Below the pieces are notes generated by a model that worked only from the letters and a program-made list of their open reading frames with translations, searched no databases and was not told the DNA's origin. Source: CAWBRT01 sp963696525 (GTDB lineage Bacteria; Acidobacteriota; Terriglobia; Terriglobales; Acidobacteriaceae). Taken from it: a stretch of DNA of 64,000 nucleotides. A program made the translations under genes and the position numbers. Below are positions 41,573-50,119 of the stretch, in pieces (within the stretch, counting starts at the first letter, position 1; every line of letters starts with the position of its first letter). The DNA lies in assembly GCA_963696525.1 (NCBI GenBank), contig CAVOKO010000012.1, forward strand, positions 806,001 to 870,000. The letters are read 5' to 3'.

Positions 41573-43648
41573 TCATTTCACGATCCCAATTGACTGCACT
41601 TGCACGGCCGGGGGAATCTCGCCCGGCGATAGCACCACCACTTTTGGCAAGAATGGTTCCAGCAAACGACGAAGATGAAAACGCGCGGGAGAGCCGCAGA
41701 GCAGGATCGGAGTCGCCATCATGACCTGCTCTCCAAGCATGCGCTTAAGGCAGTCCAGCACACGGCGCACGAACGACGGCTGTAAGGCGGTCGACGAGGA
41801 CACTTGCGGCTGGAACGATCGCGCGAGCTCTTCCTCCAGCGTGGCGTCGACGGTCACCACCTTCAGGTTGCCATCTTCGTTCAGCAGCGGGTGGACCAAG
41901 GCCCGCCCCAGCGCCTGCCGCGCCGCTTCCACCAACACCACGGGATGCTTGCTGGTTGGCGCAACCTCAACCAGCGTTTCCAGAATGGTCCCGAGATCGC
42001 GGATCGAAACCTGTTCGCGCAGCAGTTGCTGCAAGACCCTCTGCACTTCTCCCAGCGACAACAACTTGGGAACCAGTTCCTCGAGCAGCTTTGGATGGCT
42101 TTCGCTGAGACGATCGAGCAGCCGCTTGGTCTCCTGCCGGGAGAGCAACTCGTACGCGTGCTGCTTGATCAATTCCGCCAGGTGCGTTGCCAGCACCGAG
42201 GTTTGATCCACGACCGCATATCCGGCCGCGCGGGCGGCATCCTGGGCCGAAGCTGCGATCCATTTCGCCGGAACTCCAAAGGCCGGCTCGCGCGTATCCG
42301 TCCCGGGTAACTGGGGCGGAGTCGGATCAGAACTGATCGCGAGCATGCAACCCTCCAACATCTGCCAGCGCGTGATCTCGACTCCACGCAGATAAACCAC
42401 GTATTCCCGCGGCTTCAATCGCAAATTGTCGGTAATGTGAACCGGAGGAACGATGAAACCCAATTGCACGGCCAGATGCTTGCGCAGTGAGCGCACGCGC
42501 TGTAGCAGTTGGCCTCCCTGCTTGGTGTCAACCAGGGGAACTAGGCCGTAACCGACTTCAAGACCTAATTCGTCGAGCGCCAGCAACGATTCCAGCGCCT
42601 CCTGCGTGGCACCCGGCGTGGTGGAGCTTCCTGGTGCATTCGGATCAGCGATGGCGACTTTCGGTTCCTTTTCCCGATTGGATAACCGTCTGGCAAGCAG
42701 TGCAGCGCCGCCGGCGATGCAGGCGAAAGTAATCTTAGGCAGGCCGGGAATCAGTGCCAAGGAGAGGATGACGCCAGCGGCGAGGTACAGCACGCGAGGG
42801 TTCGCAAACAGTTGCTGCTGCAAATCGCTTCCCAGCGAATTGCGCGAAGAAGCGCGAGTCAAAACGATGCCGCCCCCCACCGAGACCAGCAGGGAAGGAA
42901 TCATCGTTACCAAGCCGTCGCCGACCGTTAGAACCGTGTAAGTCTTTAATGCCTCTCCCAACGGAATGCCGAACTGGAAAACTCCGATCAAAAATCCCGC
43001 GATGATGTTAATCGCCGTGATCAGAATAGTTGCCATCGAATCGCGCTGGTTGAATCGCGCCGCGCCATCCATGGCGCCGTAAAATTCGGCTTCGTGGGAA
43101 ACCGCTTCGCGGCGGGCACGCGCCTGCTTTTCATCGATGATCCCGGCGTTCAGGTCGGCATCGATGGCCATCTGTTTTCCAGGCATTGCGTCAAGCGTAA
43201 AGCGGGCCGTGACCTCGGCGGTGCGCACTGCGCCATGGCTGACGACCAAGAACTGGATCGCGATCAGCGCCAGGAAAAGTACGAATCCGACGACGTAGTT
43301 GCCGCCCACGACGAATTGCCCGAAGGCTTGAATCACGTCTCCGGCGGCGCCCGGTCCTTCACTTCCGTGCAGCAGAATGCGGCGGCTGCTCGCCAGGTTC
43401 AGCGACAGCCGGAACAGCGTCAGCAGCAGCAACAAGCTGGGGAAAACCGAGAACTGCACCGGCCGCAGGATATGCACGGCGGCCAGCAAGACAAGCACTG
43501 AAGCGGTGATGCTGAGGGCCAGCAGCAGATCGAGTAAAAAGGTCGGGAGCGGGACCAGCATGACAAATACAAGGCCCACGGTGGCCGCGGGAAGAACCCA
43601 CTCGGCTGCGTTACTTTTCGGCGCGACTGCCGTATTCTTACCTGCCAC
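41573..43648 (-). CDS. flhA: Flagellar export gate protein FlhA
   Basis: 691 residues from the GTG at 43648, which overlaps the flhB stop by 11 bases and has GAGGAG before it; a longer frame to 43894 lies inside flhB and is rejected. Eight N-terminal helices include PTFLLDLLLALSITASVLVLL, FPSLLLLLTLFRLSLNLASSR and the FHIPEP-type loop GAMDGAARFNQRDSMATI. The cytoplasmic domain (GYGLVPLVD on) docks export cargo and chaperones. It forms the nonameric ring of the export gate. Confidence 0.94.
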   Translation of the reverse strand: MAGKNTAVAPKSNAAEWVLPAATVGLVFVMLVPLPTFLLDLLLALSITASVLVLLAAVHILRPVQFSVFPSLLLLLTLFRLSLNLASSRRILLHGSEGPGAAGDVIQAFGQFVVGGNYVVGFVLFLALIAIQFLVVSHGAVRTAEVTARFTLDAMPGKQMAIDADLNAGIIDEKQARARREAVSHEAEFYGAMDGAARFNQRDSMATILITAINIIAGFLIGVFQFGIPLGEALKTYTVLTVGDGLVTMIPSLLVSVGGGIVLTRASSRNSLGSDLQQQLFANPRVLYLAAGVILSLALIPGLPKITFACIAGGAALLARRLSNREKEPKVAIADPNAPGSSTTPGATQEALESLLALDELGLEVGYGLVPLVDTKQGGQLLQRVRSLRKHLAVQLGFIVPPVHITDNLRLKPREYVVYLRGVEITRWQMLEGCMLAISSDPTPPQLPGTDTREPAFGVPAKWIAASAQDAARAAGYAVVDQTSVLATHLAELIKQHAYELLSRQETKRLLDRLSESHPKLLEELVPKLLSLGEVQRVLQQLLREQVSIRDLGTILETLVEVAPTSKHPVVLVEAARQALGRALVHPLLNEDGNLKVVTVDATLEEELARSFQPQVSSSTALQPSFVRRVLDCLKRMLGEQVMMATPILLCGSPARFHLRRLLEPFLPKVVVLSPGEIPPAVQVQSIGIVK

Positions 43649-44711
43649 GGCCGCGCTCCTCTGCCCGCGCTGTTTGCGCCTGCATGCGATAGACGAATGC
43701 GAGAATCTCCGCCACGGCGGCGTAAAGCTTTGCCGGTATGGGTTGCCCGATCTGCACCGTGCGGTAAAGAGCGTGCGCCAACGGCGGATTCTCCATGATC
43801 GCGATGCCGTGCCAGCGCGCCGCCTGCTTGATCTGCTCCGCCAGCAGGTTGATTCCTTTGGCCACCACGACAGGAGCGGCCAGCTCCGGGTCATACTGCA
43901 AGGCGACGGCGAAATGCGTGGGATTGACCACCACGACGGAGGCGTGCTGTACGTCTTGCATCATTTTTTTGCGGCGGACCCGGCGCTGCAACCGGCGGAT
44001 GCGCATCTTGATCTGCGGATTTCCTTCGGTCTGTTTCATCTCCTCGCGAAGGTCATCGCGGCTCATCTTCAAACCGCTTTCGTGCTTCTGACGAACCAGC
44101 ATGTAGTCGACCGCGCTCCAGATCAGCATGACCAGCATGCCCTTCCAGGCGATCTCGAAGACGCGGCTCATCAGGAACGATGCGAACTGGCGCACGTTCC
44201 AATGTCCGCCGTGCAACAGAACGTTCCAATCCCGCATGATGACCTGCGAGGAAAGGTAGAGAATGTAGCCGGCCGGCAGCAGGGACTTCAACAGCGTACT
44301 GAGGCCGGTGACCGAAAATATCTGCCCCAGCTTGGAGACCGGACTCAGCCGCGACGGATTGAAGGCAAGCGATTTCGGAGAAAACACCAATCCACCCTGC
44401 GACAACGACACGACGGTGGCGGTCAGCCATGCCGCTCCGATCGGAGCCGCCGACAAGCGAAGCGCGAACCACACCGTACGCGGCAGCAGTTCGGCCTCCG
44501 GTTTGAGATCGCTCGTCATGGCAACCGTCAGCGCGTAGCGCGTGTACTGGGCCCAGGAAGCGGTGGATTTGTCGATTTGCCAAGCAAACACGAACAGGGC
44601 GGCCAAGGTCGCTAGCGCGTTGCTCAGTTCCCGGCTGCGCGGCACCTGTCCTTCTTCGCGAGCTTTCAGCCTTCGTCGCGGTGTCGCTTGCTCGGTTTTA
44701 TCGCCTGCCAT
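43638..44711 (-). CDS. flhB: Flagellar export switch protein FlhB
   Basis: 357 residues. DKTEQATPRRRLKAREEGQVPRSREL opens the protein, four helices follow, and the autocleavage site NPTH is in VVVVNPTHFAVALQYDP. The cytoplasmic part ends with ENPPLAHALYRTVQIGQPIPAKLY. Cleavage at NPTH changes export from hook to filament proteins. It lies 12 bases after fliR. Confidence 0.95.
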   Translation of the reverse strand: MAGDKTEQATPRRRLKAREEGQVPRSRELSNALATLAALFVFAWQIDKSTASWAQYTRYALTVAMTSDLKPEAELLPRTVWFALRLSAAPIGAAWLTATVVSLSQGGLVFSPKSLAFNPSRLSPVSKLGQIFSVTGLSTLLKSLLPAGYILYLSSQVIMRDWNVLLHGGHWNVRQFASFLMSRVFEIAWKGMLVMLIWSAVDYMLVRQKHESGLKMSRDDLREEMKQTEGNPQIKMRIRRLQRRVRRKKMMQDVQHASVVVVNPTHFAVALQYDPELAAPVVVAKGINLLAEQIKQAARWHGIAIMENPPLAHALYRTVQIGQPIPAKLYAAVAEILAFVYRMQAQTARAEERGRGR

Positions 44712-44723
44712 CGAAAGCGTCCT

Positions 44724-45494
44724 TTAGTGCGCCAGCCGCAACATTCGCTCACAGAGCGCGATGCTGCGAGAAAATTGGTTTTCGAACAGACATGGCCAGT
44801 ACGCCAACGAGCCGATCAAGGCCAACATTCCGAGCATGCTTTTCATCGAGATGCCGATGATCATGACTGGCAACTGCGGCGACGCCTTGCCCAGAAAGGC
44901 AAGCGCGAAATCGGCCATGACCGTTGCCGCCATCGCGGGCGCGGCGATCTGGATGCCGACCAGCCAGATAGAGCCGGCCGCCTGTACCAGGGTGCCGATC
45001 GACAAGCCGGTCGGGAATGCCGATCCCGCCGGGAGATACGTATAGCTGCGCGCCACGGCGCGGAGTAGCCAGTGGTGAACGTTGAGGTGCAAAAAGATGA
45101 GCATCACGATCATCTGGTGGAACAGCGCCATCACCGGGGTTTCAACCTGCGTCTGCGGGTCGATCAGGTTGACCAGCGAATAGCCCATCTGCACGCCGAG
45201 AATAGTGCCGGCCATCTGTACGGCTTCGAAGACCAGGTTCGCCGCGAGCCCAATCAGCAAGCCAAGCGCGGTTTCTCCCACGACCACGTGGAGCCAGTTC
45301 CATGGCACCGCGAAATCCAGGTGCTGGCCGCAAACCGGATAGAGCAACAGCGTCAACGCAAATGCCAGCCCCCCCTTGACGCGAGGCGGAATGGAAGTGC
45401 TGCCGAGGAACGGAGCGAACACCAGGATCCCGCTCACGCGCAACCCAACTGTCACCGCCCCCGCGATCATCGTTTCCAGTTCCAAGGTGCCCAT
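44724..45494 (-). CDS. fliR: Flagellar export apparatus protein FliR
   Basis: 256 residues from the ATG at 45494 with GAGG close before it; a TTG at 45503 would overlap fliQ by four bases. Six membrane helices are predicted by eye; GLRVSGILVFAPFLGSTSIPPRVKGGLAFALTLLL is split from the characteristic GVQMGYSLVNLIDPQTQVETPVMA. It forms the helical export channel with FliP and FliQ. Confidence 0.93.
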   Translation of the reverse strand: MGTLELETMIAGAVTVGLRVSGILVFAPFLGSTSIPPRVKGGLAFALTLLLYPVCGQHLDFAVPWNWLHVVVGETALGLLIGLAANLVFEAVQMAGTILGVQMGYSLVNLIDPQTQVETPVMALFHQMIVMLIFLHLNVHHWLLRAVARSYTYLPAGSAFPTGLSIGTLVQAAGSIWLVGIQIAAPAMAATVMADFALAFLGKASPQLPVMIIGISMKSMLGMLALIGSLAYWPCLFENQFSRSIALCERMLRLAH

Positions 45495-45499
45495 TGTCC

Positions 45500-45769
45500 T
45501 CAACCCAGATAAGGCCGGAAGTTAGATAGAACCTGCAGGGTGAATTGCATCAACTTGCGCAGCATCCACGGCATCAGCAGCAAGAGCGCGCCGGCGGTTG
45601 CCAGTAGCCGTGGAACGGTTGCGATGGTCATTTCCTGGATGGAGGTCAGCACCTGGATTACGTTCACGGTGAGGCTCACTACCGTCGCAACCAGCAGGAT
45701 GGGAGCGACAACCATCAACGCCGCTTCCAATGTCCGCCGTCCGAGTTCCACAACCGTTTCTATGGGCAT
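45500..45769 (-). CDS. fliQ: Flagellar export apparatus protein FliQ
   Basis: 89 residues, two helices: TLEAALMVVAPILLVATVVSL and VPRLLATAGALLLLMPWMLRKLMQF, with QVLTSIQEMTIATVP between them, the FliQ hallmark. The ATG at 45769 has GAGGTG before it. It lies between fliP and fliR with overlaps or short gaps. Confidence 0.93.
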   Translation of the reverse strand: MPIETVVELGRRTLEAALMVVAPILLVATVVSLTVNVIQVLTSIQEMTIATVPRLLATAGALLLLMPWMLRKLMQFTLQVLSNFRPYLG

Positions 45770-45777
45770 CACGCACC

Positions 45778-46528
45778 TCAGGTAAAACTGCGCATCAGCG
45801 ATCCGATCAACAGGTTCCAGCCGTCCACCATCACGAACAGCAGGAGCTTGAGAGGAGTCGAAATCACGACCGGGGGCAGTTGCATCATGCCCACCGAAGT
45901 CGTGATCGAGGCCACAACCATGTCGATCACGAGAAAGGGGAGAAACAAGACCGCTCCGATCTGGAAACCTGCTTTGAGTTCAGAGAGGATGTAAGCCGGC
46001 ATGACGACGCGGAAGGGCAAATCTTCGGTCGCGCGCGGTCCGTTGAATGTGCCCCAGTTCCACGAACAGCGCCTCGTCCTTGGGTCGTATGAAGCGAAGC
46101 ATGAACGATTTCAGCGGCACGCTTCCCGCCTCGACCGCCTGCATGGCATCGATTTGTCCCTGTTGGAACGGTACGATGGCAACTTTCTGGATGGCCACGC
46201 CCACCGGCTGCATAAGAAAAAAGGTCAGAACCAGCGCCAACCCCAACAGGGTCTGGTTCGTTGGGGCGGTTTGTGTTCCTAAGGCTTGCCGCAGGAAATG
46301 GAATACCACCAGCAGACGGACGAAGGGCGTCATGCACAGCAACATGGCCGGCAGCAGGGTCAGCACCGTGAGCAGGACCACGATGCTCCAGGGCACCGAT
46401 CCGCTTTGACCAAAGCCGGACCATCCCAGAGTCGGGTCTCGGGGCGTCACGGGAATAATGGTGGGCCCGGCCCAGGCCGACGAGGGGAAAAAAGCAAGCA
46501 AGCCGAGCCAGAGTCTGGTGCATTTCAT
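45778..46528 (-). CDS. fliP: Flagellar export apparatus protein FliP (one-base frameshift)
   Basis: A signal-like start (LWLGLLAFFPSSAWAGP) and SIVVLLTVLTLLPAMLLCMTPFVRLLVVF lead to RFIRPKDEALFVELG. There the frame is lost and the rest continues in another: TEDLPFRVVMPAYILSELKAGFQIG, LFLPFLVIDMVVASITTSVGM, to 45778. Removing one C from the CCCC run at 46052-46055 rejoins the halves as ELG-TFNGPRATEDLPF, giving a normal FliP of about 249 residues. As drawn, export would fail, so sequence error is likely. Confidence 0.9.
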
Positions 46529-47007
46529 ACGGCCAGCCGCGTCCCCGCAGTCGCCTCGGCGATCCTGACGTTGAATGGCGACGTATCGGCCGCAACCGCG
46601 GGCATGTGTGGCCCGGAAGAAATATGGTTCCGCACTTCGCGCCCGGCATACAGCGGCTCCGGCAAATCCTCACGGTCGAGTCGCGACAGCAGTGACACCG
46701 ACCCGGCTCCTCCGCCCACCAGGAAGCGCCTGCTTCCATACTCCACCACGGCGACGAAACGCTTGTCGCCCAGCGAGGCGACATCGCATACGCGCAACTT
46801 CTGCAGTTTGCGGCGCAGATGCAGACGTGGCCCCAGGTTTTGCCACACGGTCGACAGCAGCTTCGACCCGCGGTCCAGAAGCCGGGCAGCGATCAGGCCT
46901 AACGCATCGTGCGAGACGGTTGATGGCTTCAGATTCTTTTTGCCGCCCTGGTTTGTCTTCCGGGGAGCGCTCGTTTGCGATTTGCAATTTGTCTTTTTGA
47001 TCGTCAT
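46525..47007 (-). CDS. fliO: FliO-like flagellar biosynthesis protein
   Basis: 160 residues. The part LRVCDVASLGDKRFVAVVEYGSRRFLVGGGAGSVSLL is the conserved soluble segment of FliO. A clear membrane helix, normally at the FliO N-terminus, is not visible, and both tails are poorly conserved. It overlaps fliN and fliP by four bases each, in the usual fliN-fliO-fliP order. FliO helps FliP assemble. Confidence 0.72.
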   Translation of the reverse strand: MTIKKTNCKSQTSAPRKTNQGGKKNLKPSTVSHDALGLIAARLLDRGSKLLSTVWQNLGPRLHLRRKLQKLRVCDVASLGDKRFVAVVEYGSRRFLVGGGAGSVSLLSRLDREDLPEPLYAGREVRNHISSGPHMPAVAADTSPFNVRIAEATAGTRLAV

Positions 47008-47273
47008 TCCAACTCCGTCAATCGAACTGCTATCTTGTTCCCGATCTGTTCGAATTCAGCCCAGCTCAGCAGCAACCCATTAACCCGTACTGGAACATCG
47101 GTGGTCTGCGCCCAGCGGGTGTCGATCACATCTTCCGGCGACAGCCGCAAGAGATCGCGCACGGTGAATTGTGGGACGGGTATTTCCAGCGACACCTGGC
47201 AGGTAAGCTTCGCAACTGAGGCCAGAGTATCGACGGGTTCAGCAGCGATTTCGCGTTGTTCAGAATTGGCCAT
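47004..47273 (-). CDS. fliN: Flagellar motor switch protein FliN (short SpoA form)
   Basis: 89 residues, a single SpoA domain: VSLEIPVPQFTVRDLLRLSPEDVIDTRWAQTTDVPVRVNGLLLSWAEFEQIGNKIAVRLTEL, in the expected FliN order. It is a C-ring protein; the genome also has the longer FliY at 38892, so two FliN-type proteins share the switch. It is the first gene of a run that goes to fliA and fliM. A sigma-54-like element lies 125 bases upstream. Confidence 0.84.
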   Translation of the reverse strand: MANSEQREIAAEPVDTLASVAKLTCQVSLEIPVPQFTVRDLLRLSPEDVIDTRWAQTTDVPVRVNGLLLSWAEFEQIGNKIAVRLTELE

Positions 47274-47602
47274 CGCGTCCCAGCAGAGATTTCAGTCATG
47301 AGCCACATCTATTTAGCCGCAGCTTCTCACTCCTTCCGCCCGGCGGATGAAATGGACACTCGCCAGCCGCGACTGATGCTCGTCTAGCGAATGGAAGTGC
47401 AATCGCAATGCCGAGCAGCGGAGGAAAACATTTAACTTCTGAAGTGATTTCAAAACAGAGACTTAGCGGCAGAATAAGAGCCGCTTTGAACTCAAGTTTC
47501 AAACCTGGGTGCCGAGTATGCGGGGTAATGTTGGCGGGTTTTCATTAGGACGTCTTAAGATTGCCCCGGCCAGCACTTTGTGCGTGCCAGCCGGGTCAAT
47601 GC
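47274..47602 (-). other. Gap between flgE and fliN
   Basis: 329 bases. Just after flgE (minus strand 47595-47565) is an imperfect GC-rich hairpin, CCCGGCTGGCAC facing GTGCTGGCCGGG, a possible terminator without a T run. Further on lies the sigma-54-like element. No gene is seen. Confidence 0.5.
47397..47415 (-). promoter_or_regulatory. Sigma-54 promoter upstream of fliN
   Basis: On the minus strand CGGCATTGCGATTGCAC has GG (47412-47411), ten bases, GC (47400-47399), with a full TTGCA at -12 and GGCA at -24. The start would be near 47387, leaving a leader of about 114 bases before fliN. Confidence 0.65.
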
Positions 47603-49816
47603 TTAGTGCTTCAGATTGATGGTGTCCTGCATGATTTCGTCGAAGGTGGTGATGGATTTGGCATTCGCCTCAAACTCGCGCTGCGCGATGATCAGGTTGG
47701 AAAACTCCGTTGCGATGTCCACATTGGAGCTCTCCAACGAGCCGCCGGTTAAGCTGCCAAGCCCGCTTGTCGCGGGCGCGCCGATGGCCGCCTGCCCGGA
47801 AGCCAGCGTCGCGGTGAAGTTGTCACTGCCCTGCCGCGACAGGCCCTCCTGGTTGTTGAAGCCAGCCAGTGCAATCTGGCCGAGTATCTGCGTGCCGTTT
47901 GCAAAAGCTCCCTCGATCGTGCCATCGCTGTTGATCGAAAAGCCAGTTAACGTTCCACTGCTGGTTCCGTTCTGGGTGGTCGTAGGCGTACTGCTGGCCG
48001 CTGCCATCTGGGTTATAAGTGGTGCGCCGCTGTTGGTGAGGTCCCAGTCGAAGGTCAGGGGGGCGGCGCCATCCGCGAGGCCGCTAATGGTGATTCCGTT
48101 AATGTTGGTGGTGACGTTGGAGGTGACGGCGGCGGGGCTCGTCCATGAGGTTAATGCGCCGGAGCCGTTGAAGTTTAAGGTCCCAGTGCTGATCACCGGG
48201 GGATACGCACTCTCCTCTGTCCAAACGGCGGCTGTTCCACTGGTAAGCACGCCGCTTGCGGTAGTAGCGTTTGCAGCCGCCGTTGTGGCGGCCGTGGTGA
48301 AGGTAAGGATGTTGTGATTCGCGCCACTCTGCACAGCCGTCACACTGGTATCACCGGTATTGGCGGTTATGGCGGCAGCTATTGCTGTCACCGTGCCTGC
48401 CACGGTGGTGCCTAATGGAATCTGAGTAAGGTTGGCGGGGGTCGCTCCATTCGCGATAAAAGTGTAGGTTGTGTTGCCGACATCGAGTGTGCTGCCGACC
48501 GCCAGGTTCTGGCCCAGGGTGAAGGTAGCAGTGGCTGCGTGTCCGTCGACAGCGGCTGTAGCGCCAGTGTCCCAGGCAGTGTTCCAAGTCGCACCACTGG
48601 TGCCGCCGAGGGCATTGCCAAGTCCGGCTGCGGTGCCGGCCACCGTCCCGGCGGTATTTGCGGTGAGCGTTAACGTGGCGTCGGTATTCACGCCCGCTAC
48701 CACGTCTGTCGCACTACCTGCCGAAATAAGGGTGTTGGGAGTATTGAAGCCGTCGCTGCCGTTGATGGCGGCGGCCAAGTTTTGCAGCGAAGCCGCTTCG
48801 TTGGCGCCGATCTGTACTTCACCGGCGGCGCCGACTGCGGCCACTTGAAACGTATACGTCACGCCTCCGACCTTAACGGTACTGGCTGCTGCTGGCTGTG
48901 CGGCCATTTCCAAAGTGCCAGTGGCGTCAGTTGCGGTGACACCGCCGGTAAATGGTGCGCCCCCCGCCCCGTTGCTTGAAAAAGCGCCGGTGATGGCGGC
49001 TCCATCGGCTACCGTGGCGCCGGCGCCGGTGGGGAATGTTGGGGCCGTGGCGCCGCTGGTTCCCGCCGTCGTGCACACATACATGTCACCATTCGCGGGG
49101 TTCGGGACAATCGTTTGTCCGGCCGTATACGCGGTGGCTGAGCTCCATGTAGACGGGTTGACTCCAACATCGGCGCCCGGAACCGACATCGTGTATCCCC
49201 AGGTATTGGCGGCGGTTTTGGTGAAGTCCACCGTCACGACATGGGAGTTGCCGAGCGAGTCGTAGACGTCGATGGAAGTCGAATAGCTAGTGCCCACAGC
49301 GGAGCTTGCATCCAGGTTGGATTGCAACTGGATCGAGGTAGTCGCTTGGGGAGGGTTCATCTGCCCCGAGCCCAACTGCAACGGTCCGAGCGCCTGGCTG
49401 GTATTCACTACGCCGTCGGTTGCCGAATAACCCAGCACCTGGTATCCGTCCTGGGACACCAGATACCCGGCTGTATTGACGGTGAACTCACCATCACGGG
49501 TATAGAGGTTCCCTCCGTTGTCTCCTTTAAGGACAAAGAAACCATTGTTGGAGACGGCCACGTCGGTATCGACACCGGTGGTCTGGAGATCTCCGCCGGT
49601 GAAATTCGTGCTTATACTGCCGATCGTCACACCGGCGCCAACCTGTTCCGGATCACCCGAACCGGTAGAACCGATGTTCTGGTAGAACAGGTCCTGGAAG
49701 CTTACGGTGTTGTCCTTGTAGCCGGTCGTATTCATGTTGGCAAGGTTGTTGGAGATTACCGACAGAGCGGTTTGGCTGGCCATGAGCCCGGATAGAGGTA
49801 TAGAAAAATCAGGCAT
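47603..49816 (-). CDS. flgE: Flagellar hook protein FlgE with two inserted outer modules
   Basis: 737 residues, far longer than the usual 400 or so. Ends are typical: PLSGLMASQTALSVISNNLANMNTTGYKD, DVAVSNNGFFVLKGD, and C-terminal ESSNVDIATEFSNLIIAQREFEANAKSITTFDEIMQ. After residue 215 comes WSSATAYTAGQ...MYVCTTAGTSGATAPTFP (about 219-277), like a small binding module of phage tail or carbohydrate-binding proteins. Residues about 288-526 then nearly repeat a flagellin segment. The ATG overlaps the flgD stop. It forms the curved hook. Confidence 0.92.
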   Translation of the reverse strand: MPDFSIPLSGLMASQTALSVISNNLANMNTTGYKDNTVSFQDLFYQNIGSTGSGDPEQVGAGVTIGSISTNFTGGDLQTTGVDTDVAVSNNGFFVLKGDNGGNLYTRDGEFTVNTAGYLVSQDGYQVLGYSATDGVVNTSQALGPLQLGSGQMNPPQATTSIQLQSNLDASSAVGTSYSTSIDVYDSLGNSHVVTVDFTKTAANTWGYTMSVPGADVGVNPSTWSSATAYTAGQTIVPNPANGDMYVCTTAGTSGATAPTFPTGAGATVADGAAITGAFSSNGAGGAPFTGGVTATDATGTLEMAAQPAAASTVKVGGVTYTFQVAAVGAAGEVQIGANEAASLQNLAAAINGSDGFNTPNTLISAGSATDVVAGVNTDATLTLTANTAGTVAGTAAGLGNALGGTSGATWNTAWDTGATAAVDGHAATATFTLGQNLAVGSTLDVGNTTYTFIANGATPANLTQIPLGTTVAGTVTAIAAAITANTGDTSVTAVQSGANHNILTFTTAATTAAANATTASGVLTSGTAAVWTEESAYPPVISTGTLNFNGSGALTSWTSPAAVTSNVTTNINGITISGLADGAAPLTFDWDLTNSGAPLITQMAAASSTPTTTQNGTSSGTLTGFSINSDGTIEGAFANGTQILGQIALAGFNNQEGLSRQGSDNFTATLASGQAAIGAPATSGLGSLTGGSLESSNVDIATEFSNLIIAQREFEANAKSITTFDEIMQDTINLKH
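48239..48954 (-). repeat. flgE copy of the domain-sized repeat shared with fliC
   Basis: The minus strand here matches the plus strand of 23894-24640. The match begins sharply at CATTTACCGG and covers TLEMAAQPAAASTVKVGG through GVLTS, with a divergent patch in the middle. The two copies are in inverted orientation, about 24 kb apart. Confidence 0.88.
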
Positions 49817-50106
49817 TAATTTGTCCCCGTCGAGGTTGTCGAAGTGGTGGCGGGCGTAGCATCGGTGACCAGCGTACCCATGGAGCCGTTGATGCTGATG
49901 AGTTGATTCAAGCTGTTGAACTGCACCAACTGATCGACCATGGTGGTGGGATCTTCCGGCGCTGTCGGATCCTGCGTCTTCAACTCCGTGGTTAGAAGCG
50001 TGAGAAACATGGATTGCGTATCGCTTAGCGAATTGGTCGAAGAACTGGCCGCCGTGGTCGGTGTGGTGGGTGTGGTAGCGGCCATGTTGACTGGAGAAAT
50101 GTTCAT
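49816..50106 (-). CDS. flgD: Hook-cap protein FlgD, short form
   Basis: 96 residues from the ATG at 50106, with AAGGAAA before it. Only the N-terminal FlgD region is present: MFLTLLTTELKTQDPTAPEDPTTMVDQLVQFNSLNQLISIN. The C-terminal Ig-like and Tudor domains that make the cap in enterobacteria are missing, and a Thr/Ser-rich tail ends the protein. Such short FlgD forms are known in several phyla. It lies 13 bases after fliK and overlaps flgE. Confidence 0.85.
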   Translation of the reverse strand: MNISPVNMAATTPTTPTTAASSSTNSLSDTQSMFLTLLTTELKTQDPTAPEDPTTMVDQLVQFNSLNQLISINGSMGTLVTDATPATTSTTSTGTN

Positions 50107-50119
50107 GATGATTTTCCTT

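Noticed and set aside
43377..44615. 412-residue plus-strand frame opposite flhA/flhB
   Set aside because: Antisense shadow; flhA and flhB are certain and nothing known matches.
46001..46060. Programmed frameshifting in fliP
   Set aside because: A C4/G4 run alone is not a known slippery signal here, and the same kind of one-base insertion is found in several unrelated genes; sequence error is simpler.
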